DNA of 64,000 bases from JAWVFM01 sp963739355. Lineage in GTDB: Bacteria; Actinomycetota; Thermoleophilia; Solirubrobacterales; 70-9. The DNA is taken from contig CAVUAD010000001.1 in NCBI GenBank assembly GCA_963739355.1, positions 398,094 through 462,093 of the forward strand. The letters are read 5' to 3'. The position numbers and the translations under genes are program-made. The notes under the pieces were generated by a model. The model was given only the letters and a program-made list of their open reading frames with translations, was not told where the DNA came from and did no database searches. Shown piece by piece: positions 28,904 to 38,234 of this stretch (the first letter of the stretch is position 1; every line of letters starts with the position of its first letter).

Positions 28904-29617
28904 ATGGTCACCGGGGGCGCGCGGAGGTTCTGGGATCGAAGAGCTCGGGAGAACGCCCTCTTCTTCGTCGACAACCGCCTGGATTACGTGGTCCCGGACG
29001 AGGAGTACTTCTGGTCCAGCGGCGAGGACGTGCTCGACTCGATGTTGGGCCTCGCCGGCGTCGAGATCCGGCCGGCCGATCGCGTGCTCGACATCGGCTG
29101 CGGAGTCGGGCGGGTGACCAGAGCGCTCGCGCCCCGCGCTGCCGGCGTCGTGGCCCTCGACGTCTCGCCCGAGATGCTCAAGCGCGCGCGAGAGCTGAAT
29201 CCCGGCCTGGACAACGTCGATTGGGTCCAGGGCGACGGCGTGAGCCTGCGTCCCCTCGAGGACGCCTCGATCGACGGGTGCTTCTCCCACGTCGTGTTCC
29301 AGCACATCGCGGATCCCGAGATCACGCTTGGCTACGTCCGTGAGATCGGGCGAGTGCTCAAGCCGGGCGGATGGGCCCTGGTGCAGGTCTCGACGGATCC
29401 CGGAGTTCACCGCCGGCCCGGCGTCGGCGGCGTGCGGCAGCTCCTGCGGGTCGCGCTCGGGCGCGCGCCGCGCGGCACGAACTCCCCGGAGTGGGTCGGC
29501 TCCCCCGTCGGCATGCCCGGCCTGCGAGCGGCGGCGAGCGACGGCGGGCTCGAGATCGTGAGGCTCTTCGAGGCGGGGACCCAGTACACGACGATGTACG
29601 CCCGCAGGCGCTCCTGA
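28904..29617 (+). CDS. SAM-dependent methyltransferase
   Basis: A class I methyltransferase of about 237 residues. SAM-binding motif I is RVLDIGCGVGRVTRALAPR, motif II/III VVALDVSPEMLKRA and the post-motif VLKPGGWALVQVS. The start ATG 28904 gives VTGGARRFWDRRARENALFF, a typical opening; GTG at 28892 is an alternative. The frame is intact. It follows the phosphatase-family gene by 41 bases and precedes a GT4 by four bases, so these are probably co-transcribed. Likely an O-methyltransferase for a sugar or lipid-linked glycan. Confidence 0.83.
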   Translation: MVTGGARRFWDRRARENALFFVDNRLDYVVPDEEYFWSSGEDVLDSMLGLAGVEIRPADRVLDIGCGVGRVTRALAPRAAGVVALDVSPEMLKRARELNPGLDNVDWVQGDGVSLRPLEDASIDGCFSHVVFQHIADPEITLGYVREIGRVLKPGGWALVQVSTDPGVHRRPGVGGVRQLLRVALGRAPRGTNSPEWVGSPVGMPGLRAAASDGGLEIVRLFEAGTQYTTMYARRRS

Positions 29618-29621
29618 GGCA

Positions 29622-30819
29622 ATGCTCCGCCTGCGAATCGCGATCGTCACGGACATCTTCCCGACGCTCTCCGAGACGTTCGTGGCCAACGAGGTGCGCG
29701 AGCTCCGGCGGCAGGGCCACGAGGTCGTGATCGAGGCCACCGCGCGCCCGCCGGAGGCCAGCCTGGACCGGGACTCGGAGCTCGAGGCGAGCTTCCTCGT
29801 CGACGACCCGCTGGCGGCCAAGCCGCCCGCCCTGGCGCGCCTGCTCGCGCGCCACCCGGTGTCGTCCATCCGCGACGCGGCAAGCCGCCGGCGCTGGCGC
29901 GAGGAGGAGCCGGTGCGGGGCCTGCGTGCGCTCGGGCTGCGCGCCCGGCGCCTGCATGCGGCGCGCGTGGACCATCTGCACGTCCACTTCGCCGCCGGCG
30001 CGGCCCTCGACTCCATGCGTCTCGCGGCGATCCTCGGCGTTCCCTACAGCGTCACGGCCCACGCATACGAGATCTTCGCGTCGCCCGCCAACCTCGCGGA
30101 GAAGCTCCAGCGCGCGGCTTTCGTCACGAGCGGCTGCGAGTACAACGTCCGCCACCTGCGCGAGGTGGCGGGGGAGGAGGCCGGTGGACGCATCCACGAG
30201 ATCGTCATGGGGGTCGACAGCGACCTGTTTCGGCGCTCTCGCCCCTATCCGGGCACCCGGCGCGTCGTCGCGGTTGGCCGGCTGGTCGAGAAGAAGGGCT
30301 TCGCGGTGCTCGTCGACGCCGTGGCCAGGACTCGAGCCGGGCGAGCTCGACGGCCTCACGATCGTCGGCGACGGCCCGCTGCGAGACGCTCTCGAGGCCC
30401 AGGTCCGGAGCCTCGGGGTCTCGGAGCGCGTCGAGCTGGTGGGCTCGAGGTCTCCCGCGGAGATTCGCGCCGAGCTCGAGCGGGCCGACGTGCTCGCGAT
30501 GCCGTGCGTGGTGGCCGCGGACGGCGACCGCGACTCGATGCCGGTCGTCGTGAAGGAGGCGCTGTCGATGGAGGTCCCGGTCGTCGCTAGCGACGAGGTC
30601 GGCCTGCCCGAGCTGGTCCGGCCCGAGTTCGGCCGCCTGGCGCCTCCCGGAGACGCCGGCGCCCTGGCCGAGAACCTGCGCGAGCTGCTCGCCCTGCCCG
30701 CGGGCGCCCGCGCCGAGATGGGCAGCGCCGGTCGCGCCTGGGTCCGCGAGCACTGCGACCTGCGTCTGGAGACGCAGCGGCTCGCCGCGCTGATCGAGGG
30801 GGCCGTCAGGCGCGCATGA
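29622..30819 (+). CDS. GT4 family glycosyltransferase, one frameshift
   Basis: A colanic-acid-type GT4. The N-terminus reads IAIVTDIFPTLSETFVANEV, then HLHVHFAAGAAL, YSVTAHAYEIFASP and FVTSGCEYNVRHLREV. The C-terminal half has VVAVGRLVEKKGFAVLVDAV, then after a one-base shift near 30330 DGLTIVGDGPLRDAL, DSMPVVVKEALSMEVPVVAS and EVGLPELV. The stop TGA sits within a 29-base segment that recurs at 31629-31657, at the end of the convergent GT4. ATG start at 29622. Confidence 0.83.
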
Positions 30820-30834
30820 GCTCGCGGTAGCGCG
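30806..30834. repeat. Left direct repeat bordering the YdjC insert
   Basis: A 29-base sequence (core GCATGAGCTCGCGGTAG) that matches 31629-31657 at 27 of 29 positions. On the plus strand it contains the stop of the GT4 at 29622. Read on the minus strand it spells YRELMRA-stop, the same ending as the convergent GT4 at 31629 (YRELMLA-stop). It therefore looks like a second copy of that gene's 3' end, left on the other side of the YdjC unit. Confidence 0.75.
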
Positions 30835-30836
30835 CG

Positions 30837-31601
30837 CTACCCCTTGCCGCCGGGGGAAATCAGGCGCGGCGGCTTGCATCCCGTCGATGCGCCCTCAACG
30901 AGGTCAAGCCAGCCGGCGGAGAGCAAGACGCGGCGCTCATCGTGCATGCCCGGATGAACCATGACCTCCACGTCTTCATGGGCTGCGTCTGCAACGACGC
31001 CCTCGATCCCGACGCCACCCAGGTCAGGATGGATGTCCCGTATCGAGACGAAGCGCGCCGGCGAGTCGAACCGGTGCGCGATCCATCCGTTGATCAGGCG
31101 ACGGTACGCCCGGTTTGCGAAGGGTCGCTCGCCTCGCTTGAACGTCTCGGATCGACGAAGGGACCGGACTCTCCCCAGCGCCCTGGCGCCCAGGACCGTT
31201 GGATAGATCTGGACGTGCTGGTGTCCATCCGCGTGAATTGGCTCGGCCCCGTAGAGCCGCTGGAACTCGTCGATCTGGTCGACGATGCAAGCATCGAGCG
31301 AGCGGGATCGGAGCGGATCGAAGATGAATCGGCGCCACCCGGCGCGTGCGAAATATGCAGCCGCCTCTCTTTGTCGCTCACGTACCGCATACGGGGCCTT
31401 CGCATCCGTGAATTCGGTGGTCAGATTCACGTGGAGACCAAGCGGCAGGCGAGCGCTCTTCGCGAGGGCCGCTGCTCGGGCGCTGTCCTCCATGTGCACC
31501 ATTGCCGAGCAGCAGGTAATGGCCCCATACCCCCAGCATTCGAGAATTGCATCCGTGATGTCGGGCCTCAAACCCCAGTCGTCGGCGTTAATCGTCAGCA
31601 T
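30837..31601 (-). CDS. YdjC/ChbG family carbohydrate deacetylase, copy 2
   Basis: A 254-residue paralogue of 21642-22403 with the same metal sites: NADDWG, GLHVNLTTEF and HADGHQHVQIYP, and HPGMHDERR. Similarity continues into the flanks on both sides (about 30 bases upstream of the start, and CGCGCTACCCCTTGCCG after the stop), so a unit of about 0.8 kb was duplicated, or acquired twice. It sits between two convergent glycosyltransferases whose 3' ends are repeated around it. The intact frame suggests function, presumably deacetylation of a glycan intermediate. Confidence 0.88.
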   Translation of the reverse strand: MLTINADDWGLRPDITDAILECWGYGAITCCSAMVHMEDSARAAALAKSARLPLGLHVNLTTEFTDAKAPYAVRERQREAAAYFARAGWRRFIFDPLRSRSLDACIVDQIDEFQRLYGAEPIHADGHQHVQIYPTVLGARALGRVRSLRRSETFKRGERPFANRAYRRLINGWIAHRFDSPARFVSIRDIHPDLGGVGIEGVVADAAHEDVEVMVHPGMHDERRVLLSAGWLDLVEGASTGCKPPRLISPGGKG

Positions 31602-31628
31602 CGCCCGTCACTCCCCAGGCAAGGTCCC

Positions 31629-31657
31629 TCAGGCGAGCATGAGCTCGCGGTAGAGCG
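31629..31657. repeat. Right direct repeat bordering the YdjC insert
   Basis: Partner of 30806-30834 in direct orientation, two mismatches in 29 bases. It is the true 3' end of the minus-strand GT4 (YRELMLA-stop). The spacing of the two repeats encloses exactly the YdjC gene with its conserved flanks. Confidence 0.75.
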
Positions 31658-32727
31658 CCTCGTGCTGCGCGGCGGTTTGCTCGAGCGAGAAGTCCGCGGC
31701 GCGGGCGCGGCAGGCCTCCGAGGTCGCGGCGTCCTCGGCGAGCTCGAGAGTCTCGATCAGCGCCCGCTCGAGCCCGCGTTCGTCACCGTCGAACAGGCGG
31801 CCGACCTCCGGGCGGTCGATCACCTCGGGGATCGCACCGTGCCGCGCCCCGACCACGGGCGTGCCGCAGGCCAGCGACTCCACGAGCACCAGGCCGAACG
31901 CCTCGTGCTCCGAGCAGAGCGCCGAGACCCAGGCGGACCGAAGCATCTCGGCGCTCACGTCCCGGTCGCCCGGAAACAGCCGGACGCCGGGGATGGCGCC
32001 GAGCTCGGCCGCCAGGCCTTCGCTTCGCGGGCGAACGAGGTGGAGCTCCGCGTCGGGCCGCTGCCTGCCGGACGCGCTCGAACGCCGCGGCGAGCAGCGG
32101 CACCCGCTTGCGGGGGTCGTCGGGCGTCGCCACGCACGCGATGGTCGGCGCCTCCGACCGGGTGCCGGGAGCGAAGCTGCGGAGATCCACGCCGGGATAG
32201 ATGACGCGCGACTCCACGCCGAGCCACCGCCACATGCCCTCGCGCGCGGCCTCGCTGATGACGACGACGGCGTCGGAGGTGGTGGTGATCTCCTCGAGGA
32301 TGCGCAGGCGCAGGCGAAGGTTCGAGATGTTCCGCCGCTGCGGGATGCCGGTGGAGGTGAAGACGGCGACTCGTCCGGTGCGCCTGGACCACCGGCAGGC
32401 GGCCAGCCCGTCGGTGAGGAACAGGGCGTGCGCGACGTCGTCGGACCCCCGGCGCAGGGAGGCGTACGTGAACGGGACGTGCGTGAGGTTCTCCTGGATG
32501 TTCCGCAGCCGAAGTGGCGCGTCGGGCGGCCGCCAGTGGCGGGTGACCGGCACCCCGTCCTCGACGGTGCGCCCGGGCCGCCCGGGATGGCTCGTGATGA
32601 TCCTGGGCCGCTGGCCGCGGTCTCGCAGGCCGATTGCCAGGTCATGGAGAAGTCGCTCGTTGCCTCTCCTCACCTCCGGCCAGTAGGCGAAGTTGAGGAG
32701 GGCGACCGCGAGGGGGCGCTCGCTCAC
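31629..32727 (-). CDS. GT4 family glycosyltransferase, one frameshift
   Basis: GTG at 32727 begins SERPLAVALLNFAYWPEVRR with the Rossmann start; AVFTSTGIPQRRNISNLRL and VVVISEAAREGMWRWLGVES follow. The C-terminal domain has VIYPGVDLRSFAPGT, CVATPDDPRKRVPLLAAAF, and after a one-base shift near 32068 ALCSEHEAFGLVLVESLACG and TPVVGARHGAIPEVI. The start GTG overlaps the stop of the GT2 upstream by four bases (GTGA), showing translational coupling. Its last codons form the right-hand repeat next to YdjC copy 2. Confidence 0.83.
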
Positions 32728-33693
32728 AGCACGAGGGTGCGGTAGCGAGCGCTGCCCTTCGCCAGCGCCGCGACCTCCATGCCGTCGGCCACGATCCGCC
32801 CCGGCAGCTCGACGGTGCTCGCCAGGCGAGCCCGCTTCCCGGGGCCGCGCGCGTTCACCGCGGACCGAGGTAGGGGAGCGCCAGCAGGAGCCCGAGTCGG
32901 TGCCTCCTGGCAACCAGCGACGCCGGTCGCCGCAAGGCAAAGCTCGAAGTTCGACCTCCGCCAGAAGATCCCCAGCGTGTGGCGGCGGCGAAGCTGCGGG
33001 TGGCGGCGGACGACGTCGGGCACGTGCTGCCAGCGGAAGTTGAGCCGGATGACCGCGGGCAGCGAGTAGGACTCGACCGAGTGGAAGACGAGCGCCTCCT
33101 TCGCTCCGACGTAGTCCGCGCCGAGCTCGCCCGCTCTGAGCGCCAGGTCGAGGTCCTCGCCCACCGCGACGAGGGTCTCGTCGAAGCCGCCCAGTCGCTC
33201 GAGCAGCTCCCGCGGGTAGGCGATGTTGCAGGTCTGCGCGAACTCGCCCGGCGGGTCGATGTGGAGCGAGCGGTGATGAGGGGCGGCGAAGACGCGGATC
33301 TCGAGGGGCTCGGGGCGCGTCCTCCCCTGCACCACAGCGCCCGGCGCGGCGCTCGCGCCCTTGAGGACCGCCTCGAGCCAGCCCGCCTCCGGCCGGCAAT
33401 CGTCGTCGGTGAAGGCGACGAGCGGCGCGCGTGCGGCCCGCCAGCCCAGGTTGCGCTGCCGTGCGGCGTTGCCGGTGCCGGGCGGGATGCCGATCTCGCG
33501 CAGCGATCCCGCTCTTCGTCAGCGGGTGGCCGTCGAAGAGCTCGCGACGCTCGGTTTCTGCGTAGTCGTGGACCACGATGACCTCGAACCGCTCGCGATC
33601 GAGCGTCTGCTCCTCCAGGGCGTTCAGCAGCCAGCGCAGGCGCAGGCGCCGGCCGTGGGAGGGGATGACCACGCTGACGTCGATCGTGCCCAT
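32724..33693 (-). CDS. GT2 family glycosyltransferase, frameshifts
   Basis: ATG at 33693 reads GTIDVSVVIPSHGRRLRLRW, the GT-A opening. After a shift near 33505 come AFTDDDCRPEAGWLEAVLKG (DxD), FAQTCNIAYPRELLERLGGF and AVGEDLDLALRAGELGADYV. Near 32930 a short piece (RLGLLLALPYLGPR) lies in yet another frame and the last part returns to the former frame, VELPGRIVADGMEVAALAKG. All blocks belong to one GT2 with a C-terminal hydrophobic region. It is first in a two-gene operon with the GT4 downstream. Divergent from the GT2 at 33753. Confidence 0.77.
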
Positions 33694-33752
33694 GGCGGTG
33701 GGAGGATCGCAGGAACGATGTGCCGTCGCGGCAGGCGCTAGCCTCGCTCCCG

Positions 33753-34701
33753 ATGGCGGAGCCGCGGGTCAGCGTTGTCGTTCCGGCGCTGAACTCCGCC
33801 GCGACGCTCGAGCGCACCCTCGCGGCCCTCGCGGCCCAGGAGCTCGACGGCGAGTGGGAGACCATCGTCGTGGACGACGGCTCGAGCGACGAGACGCTCG
33901 CCGTCGCTCGGGCCGCTCCGGGTCGCGTGACCGTGCTGGAGGGGAAGCGCTGCGGCGCCGCGACGGCCCGCAACCTCGGCGTCGCCGCGGCCGCGGCGCC
34001 GGTCATCGCCTTCACGGACGCCGACTGCTTTCCCGCGCCGGACTGGCTGTCGCGCGGCCTCGCCGCCATCTCCGGGGCCGACCTCGTGCAGGGGCGGGTC
34101 ATCCCGGACGAGACGGCCGCGCGAGGGCCCTTCGACCGCACGATCTGGGTCCTCGCCGAGAGCGGCTATTACGAGACGGCGAACCTGTTCGTCACGCGCG
34201 AGCTGTTCGACCGCATCGGCGGCTTCGAGGACTGGCTGGACGTCGGCGGGGCGAAGCTGATGGCCGAGGACGTCTGGTTCGGCTGGCGCGCGGTTCGCTC
34301 AGGCGCCCGCACCGACGTTCGCGCACGACGCGCTGGTCCACCACGCGGTCTTCCCGCGCGGCCCGGCCGGCTTCATCGAGGAGCGCCTGCGCCTTCGGTA
34401 CTTCCCGGCGATCGCCCGCAAGATTCCCGAGTTCCGCCGCCGCCCGCTGTTCGCGCGCGTCTTCCTCAGCCGCAGGTCGGCGGAGCTGGATCTGGCCGTG
34501 GTCGGCGCGGCGCTTGCGATCCGGACGCGGAGGCCGGCCTTCCTGCTCGCCGCGCTGCCGTACGCACGCACGGCCGCCGGCGAGGCGCGCCCGTATCGGC
34601 GACGCGCGCCGCTGGTTGCCGGCGTTCGGGTCGCCGCCGACCTCGTGGGCGCCGCGGCGCTCGCCGCCGGAAGCGCGCGGCACCGCTCCCTGGTGATCTG
34701 A
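33753..34701 (+). CDS. GT2 family glycosyltransferase, one frameshift
   Basis: ATG 33753 gives AEPRVSVVVPALNSAATLER, VDDGSSDETLAVA, AFTDADCFPAPDWLSRGLAA (DxD) and AEDVWFGWRAVRSGA. A one-base change near 34310 moves the rest into the next frame: FAHDALVHHAVFPRGPAGFI, RRSAELDLAVVGAALAIRT and SARHRSLVI at the stop. C-terminal helices are short. It transfers a sugar to the lipid-linked unit. Divergent from the minus-strand GT2 with 59 bases between the starts. Confidence 0.82.
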
Positions 34702-34756
34702 GCGCTCTTACCGGCACGATCTGAGCAGGCCTCGCGTATCGTCCGCACGGGGTTTC

Positions 34757-36419
34757 ATGGACGAACCGGGTAAAGAAGGGCTGCCGGAGGGGCCGCCCTG
34801 GGTAGATCAGCCGGACGACGAGGCTCCGTTGGAGCCGATGGAGGCGTCCGCGGGCCAGGGCGGGCCGACCGCGCAGGTCGACTCGCCGACGCTGATCGCC
34901 GAGCGCGAGATCGACACCGGCGGCCGGAACCTGCGCCAGCACGCCGCGCGGGGCACCCTCGTCAACTCGGCGTTCAACGTGGGGCTGGCTGGGGTCGGCC
35001 TCCTCCAGCGGGTCGTGATCGTCGCCTTCCTCACGCGCAGCGAGTTCGGGCTGTGGGGGATCATCGCCTCGACGCTGATCACGCTCTCCTGGCTGAAGCA
35101 GCTGGGAATCGCCGACAAGTACATCCAGCAGGCCGAGCCCGACCAGGAGGCCGCCTTCCAGAAGGCCTTCACGCTGGAGCTCCTCGTCTCGCTTGCGTTC
35201 TTCGGGTTCGTCGTGCTGGCGTTGCCGGTCTACGCGCTTGCCTACGGGCGGCCCGAGATGCTTCTGCCCGGGCTCGTCGTCGCCACCGCGGTCCCGATCA
35301 GCGCGTTCGAGACGCCGGCCTGGATCCCCTACCGCCGGATGCAGTTCGCGCGGCAGCGGGTGCTCACCTCGGTCGACCCGCTCGTGGCCCTCGTGGTCAC
35401 CATCGTGCTGGGCGTGCTCGGCGCCGGGGTCTGGTGCCTGGTCATCGGAGTCGTTTCCGGGAGCATCGCGGGCGGCCTCGTCGCGACGCTCAGCTCTCCG
35501 TACCCGATGCGCCTGCGCTTCGATCGCAGCACGTTCAGGGGCTACGTGAGCTTCTCGTGGCCGCTGATGGGCCTGGGAGTCAGCAACCTGGTCGTCGTGC
35601 AGGGAACGCTGCTCATCGCGAACCGCACCGTCGGCCTCGCGGGCCTGGGGGCGATCGGCCTGGCGGGCTCGATCGCAAGCTTCGCGGACCGCGTCGACGG
35701 GATCATCGGCCAGACCCTCTACCCGGCCATGTGCGCGGTCGCCGACCGGGTCGAGCTGCTGCACGAGGTCTTCGTTAAGTCCAATCGGGTCACGCTGATG
35801 TGGGGAATGCCCTTCGGCGTAGGGCTGGCCCTGTTCGCCAACGACCTCGTGACGTACGTATTCGGCGAGCACTGGCGACCTGCCGTCGGCCTCTTGGCGG
35901 CGATCGGGCTGATCGCCGGCTTCACGCAGGTCGCCTACAACTGGTCCCTCTTCATGCGCGCCGTCAACGACACGAAGCCGATCTTCCAGGCGGCGCTCAT
36001 CAACGTCGGGATCTTCTTCGTGGTCATGGTTCCGGCGCTGCTCACCCTCGGGCTGGCCGGCTACCCGGTGGGCCTCGGCGTGTCCGTCGCGGTCCAGATC
36101 TTCGTCCGCGGCCACTTCCTCGGCCGGCTCTTCTCGGGGTTCACCGTCCTGCCGCACCTCTTCAGGGCCGTCGCCCCCAGCGTCCCGGCCGCGGGACTGG
36201 TGCTCCTGGTCCGGCTGCTCGCCGGCGGGGAAGACAGCCTGGCCCAGGCGCTCACCGAGTTCGCGCTCTACATAGCTGCGACGCTGGCCTTCACGATACC
36301 TGTTCGAGCGCCGGCTCGTGAGCGAGCTGGTGGGCTACGTCCGGGGCCGGGCCGACGGCCGGTCGGTTCTGACGGGCACAGCTTCCGCCCAACCGAGCGG
36401 CCAGGCATCGCACGCCTGA
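34757..36419 (+). CDS. Lipopolysaccharide/teichoic-type flippase (Wzx-like), one frameshift
   Basis: A MOP-superfamily flippase with a 65-residue acidic, Pro/Gly-rich cytoplasmic N-terminus (MDEPGKEGLPEGPPWVDQPD), then the conserved start ARGTLVNSAFNVGLAGVGLL and VVIVAFLTRSEFGLWGI. About 12-14 helices follow, including VSFSWPLMGLGVSNLVVVQG and FADRVDGIIGQTLYPAMCA. This matches the family that moves undecaprenyl-linked oligosaccharides outward. Near 36300 the frame shifts and gives FERRLVSELVGYVRGRADG, ending TGA at 36417-36419. It is the flippase of the second polysaccharide system. Confidence 0.86.
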
Positions 36420-36437
36420 CCCGCAACCGCCGCCGGC

Positions 36438-37187
36438 TTATGCCTGCTGGTCGGAGGCGTCCAGGGTTCTGACGACCTTCGCGGGGTTCCCGGCGATCAG
36501 GGACGCGTCGGGGTAGTCCCCGCCGCGGACCACGGCGTTGGCACCGACGACGGCGTTGCGGCCGATCCTCGCGCCCCGGAGGATCACGGCGTTGATCGCC
36601 ATCATCGAGTTTCGCCCGATCGACACCGGTGTCGTAGCGATGGGCTTCCGCATGTAGTGGACGTCGTCGCCGGTGAAGGTGTGCTCCAAGTCGATGATGC
36701 TCACGCGCTCGCCGGTTCCCACGCAGTCGTCCAGCGTGATTGCCTCTGAGCAGTGGACGGCCGCATGCGGGCCAAGGGTGACGTCGTCGCCGGCTGACAG
36801 CCGACCGTCGCTCTTCAGCCAGACCCCGTCCTTGATCACGCACCGGCGCCCGAAGTGCACCGTTCCCGAGCGCAGAAGCACGCGCACCGCGTCCATGACC
36901 TCCGTCCGGTCGCCTAGTTCGAGGACGTTGTCGCCATGGGCCGACACGTCGAGGGTGAATCCACGGCCTATCCGCACGTCTCTTCCGAGTCGCAGCACGA
37001 AGACCCCAGAGCCGTGGCCGAGCGCGACCGCGTTGACCTTTGGCCCTCCCGCGAGAACCGCGCCGTAGGGGGCCTCGACCTTCAGCCTGCCGCCGCCGCG
37101 CCTCATCTGGACCCGCGCGCGCAGGGCCCAGGCCTCGAACCGAAGTCGACGCCAAAGCGTTCTCAGGCCCCGGGCCGCCCCTCTCAT
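36438..37187 (-). CDS. Left-handed beta-helix acyltransferase (hexapeptide repeat)
   Basis: A 249-residue O-acetyltransferase of the WbbJ/maltose acetyltransferase type. Regular isoleucine-rich hexapeptide turns run from RLGRDVRIGRGF to SIGRNSMMAINAVILRGARI, GRNAVVGANAVVRGG, and the C-terminal SLIAGNPAKVVRTL is diagnostic. The acetyl-CoA His is likely in IIDLEHTF. An Arg-rich N-terminal helix may touch the membrane. It starts with an ATGA overlap on the Alg13-like gene, forming a three-gene minus-strand operon (Alg14-like, Alg13-like, this), so it probably acetylates the sugar that the pair transfers. Confidence 0.88.
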   Translation of the reverse strand: MRGAARGLRTLWRRLRFEAWALRARVQMRRGGGRLKVEAPYGAVLAGGPKVNAVALGHGSGVFVLRLGRDVRIGRGFTLDVSAHGDNVLELGDRTEVMDAVRVLLRSGTVHFGRRCVIKDGVWLKSDGRLSAGDDVTLGPHAAVHCSEAITLDDCVGTGERVSIIDLEHTFTGDDVHYMRKPIATTPVSIGRNSMMAINAVILRGARIGRNAVVGANAVVRGGDYPDASLIAGNPAKVVRTLDASDQQA

Positions 37188-37678
37188 CGGTGAGATGGTG
37201 AACGATCGGGGTCCCCGCCGGCCGCGAGAATCGCGTGACGGACGAGCTTGGCGGGCTTCGTGCGCGGCTCCGCCGGCGTCTGTCTAGCCGCTTCGAGGAC
37301 GGCCGGCAGCTCCTCGCGGCTGAGGCACGCGAGGATGTATCCGGCGCCCGCGAGCTCCGCGCTGATCTCCAGCTGGTGGTCGTCGACGTGCTCGCCGTGG
37401 TCGTGAAGCCGCGGGATCGCGACCGGCCTGATTCCCAGGGACAGCGCGGTCATCAGGGACCCCACGCCCCCATGGCAGACCACGACGTCCGCCGCCCGCA
37501 TCGCCGCCGTCAGCTCGTCATAGGAGAGGCTCGCGTGCCACTCCACTCCGGGCTCCTCGAGGCGGGGAGGCGTCGCGCCGTGCTGGACGACGAGCCGCTC
37601 GTCGCCGCGGGCGGCGAGGAGCCAGTCGAGCGCCCGGTCGAACGGCTCCGGGTGGGTTCCGAGCGTGCACAGGATCAC
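37184..37678 (-). CDS. Alg13-like glycosyltransferase catalytic subunit (EpsF/PssE type)
   Basis: A 164-residue C-terminal-half glycosyltransferase (GT28 type). VILCTLGTHPEPFDRALDWL opens it, as in Alg13 and PssE proteins, and VVCHGGVGSLMTALSLGIRP is the donor-binding motif, with HDHGEHVDDHQLEISAELAG after it. It needs a membrane partner, supplied by the overlapping upstream gene (GTGA overlap at 37675-37678). Together they correspond to the bacterial EpsE/EpsF or PssD/PssE pair that adds a second sugar to the lipid carrier. GTG start fixed by the overlap. Confidence 0.87.
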   Translation of the reverse strand: MILCTLGTHPEPFDRALDWLLAARGDERLVVQHGATPPRLEEPGVEWHASLSYDELTAAMRAADVVVCHGGVGSLMTALSLGIRPVAIPRLHDHGEHVDDHQLEISAELAGAGYILACLSREELPAVLEAARQTPAEPRTKPAKLVRHAILAAGGDPDRSPSHR

Positions 37679-38109
37679 AGGAGCGCGCCTCGGAACGTGG
37701 CCTTGCGGTAGTGGCGCGCGACGGCGGGCCATTGCACGAAGAAGTCGTGCGCCACCGGGTGGACGAGGCGGCCGGTCAGCGAGGGGCCGCTGACGCGGGC
37801 GAAGCTCTCGATGTAGACGATCCGCGCTCCCGTCAGCCGCCCGAGCCAGCAGAACGGCACCGCCACGCCCGCGCCCGTGGTGAGCACCGCTCGAGGACGC
37901 AGCCTCAGCAGCAGGCGAGCGGCAAGGAGCACGTTCCGCAGGAGGTTGGGGAGGTTGCGGTTCGTCGGATGGGCGGCGAAGCTCACGGTCTCGCCGGCGA
38001 GGAGCGAGCGCGCGTCGGACGTGTCGAAGGTCACCCAGTGGCGATCCTCGGGGGCCCAGCCGTCGCGGAGGGGGAGAAGCTCGAAGAGATGGCCGCCGCT
38101 CGAGGCCAC
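37675..38109 (-). CDS. Alg14-like membrane-anchoring glycosyltransferase subunit
   Basis: A 144-residue partner of the Alg13-like protein. SSGGHLFELLPL is the Alg14 signature (SSGGHxxEL), with HWVTFDTSDARSLLAGE, RPRAVLTTGAGVAVPFCWLG and VYIESFARVSGPSLTGRLV following in the family order. GTG at 38109 places the signature very near the N-terminus; the usual short hydrophobic anchor upstream is reduced (only GCLL precedes in frame), so the start may be wrong, or the anchor lost. It overlaps the next gene by four bases. Confidence 0.83.
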   Translation of the reverse strand: MASSGGHLFELLPLRDGWAPEDRHWVTFDTSDARSLLAGETVSFAAHPTNRNLPNLLRNVLLAARLLLRLRPRAVLTTGAGVAVPFCWLGRLTGARIVYIESFARVSGPSLTGRLVHPVAHDFFVQWPAVARHYRKATFRGALL

Positions 38110-38234
38110 GAGAAGGCACCCGAGTCGGCGCTTGCCGCCGTCACCAGAGTCGCGGTCCCCGTCGATGCGGGGATCTTATTCGCCCTCCCTGGGGGAAACG
38201 CCGGTTCAGCGGCCACGCGGACCCGGTCGCCGGT

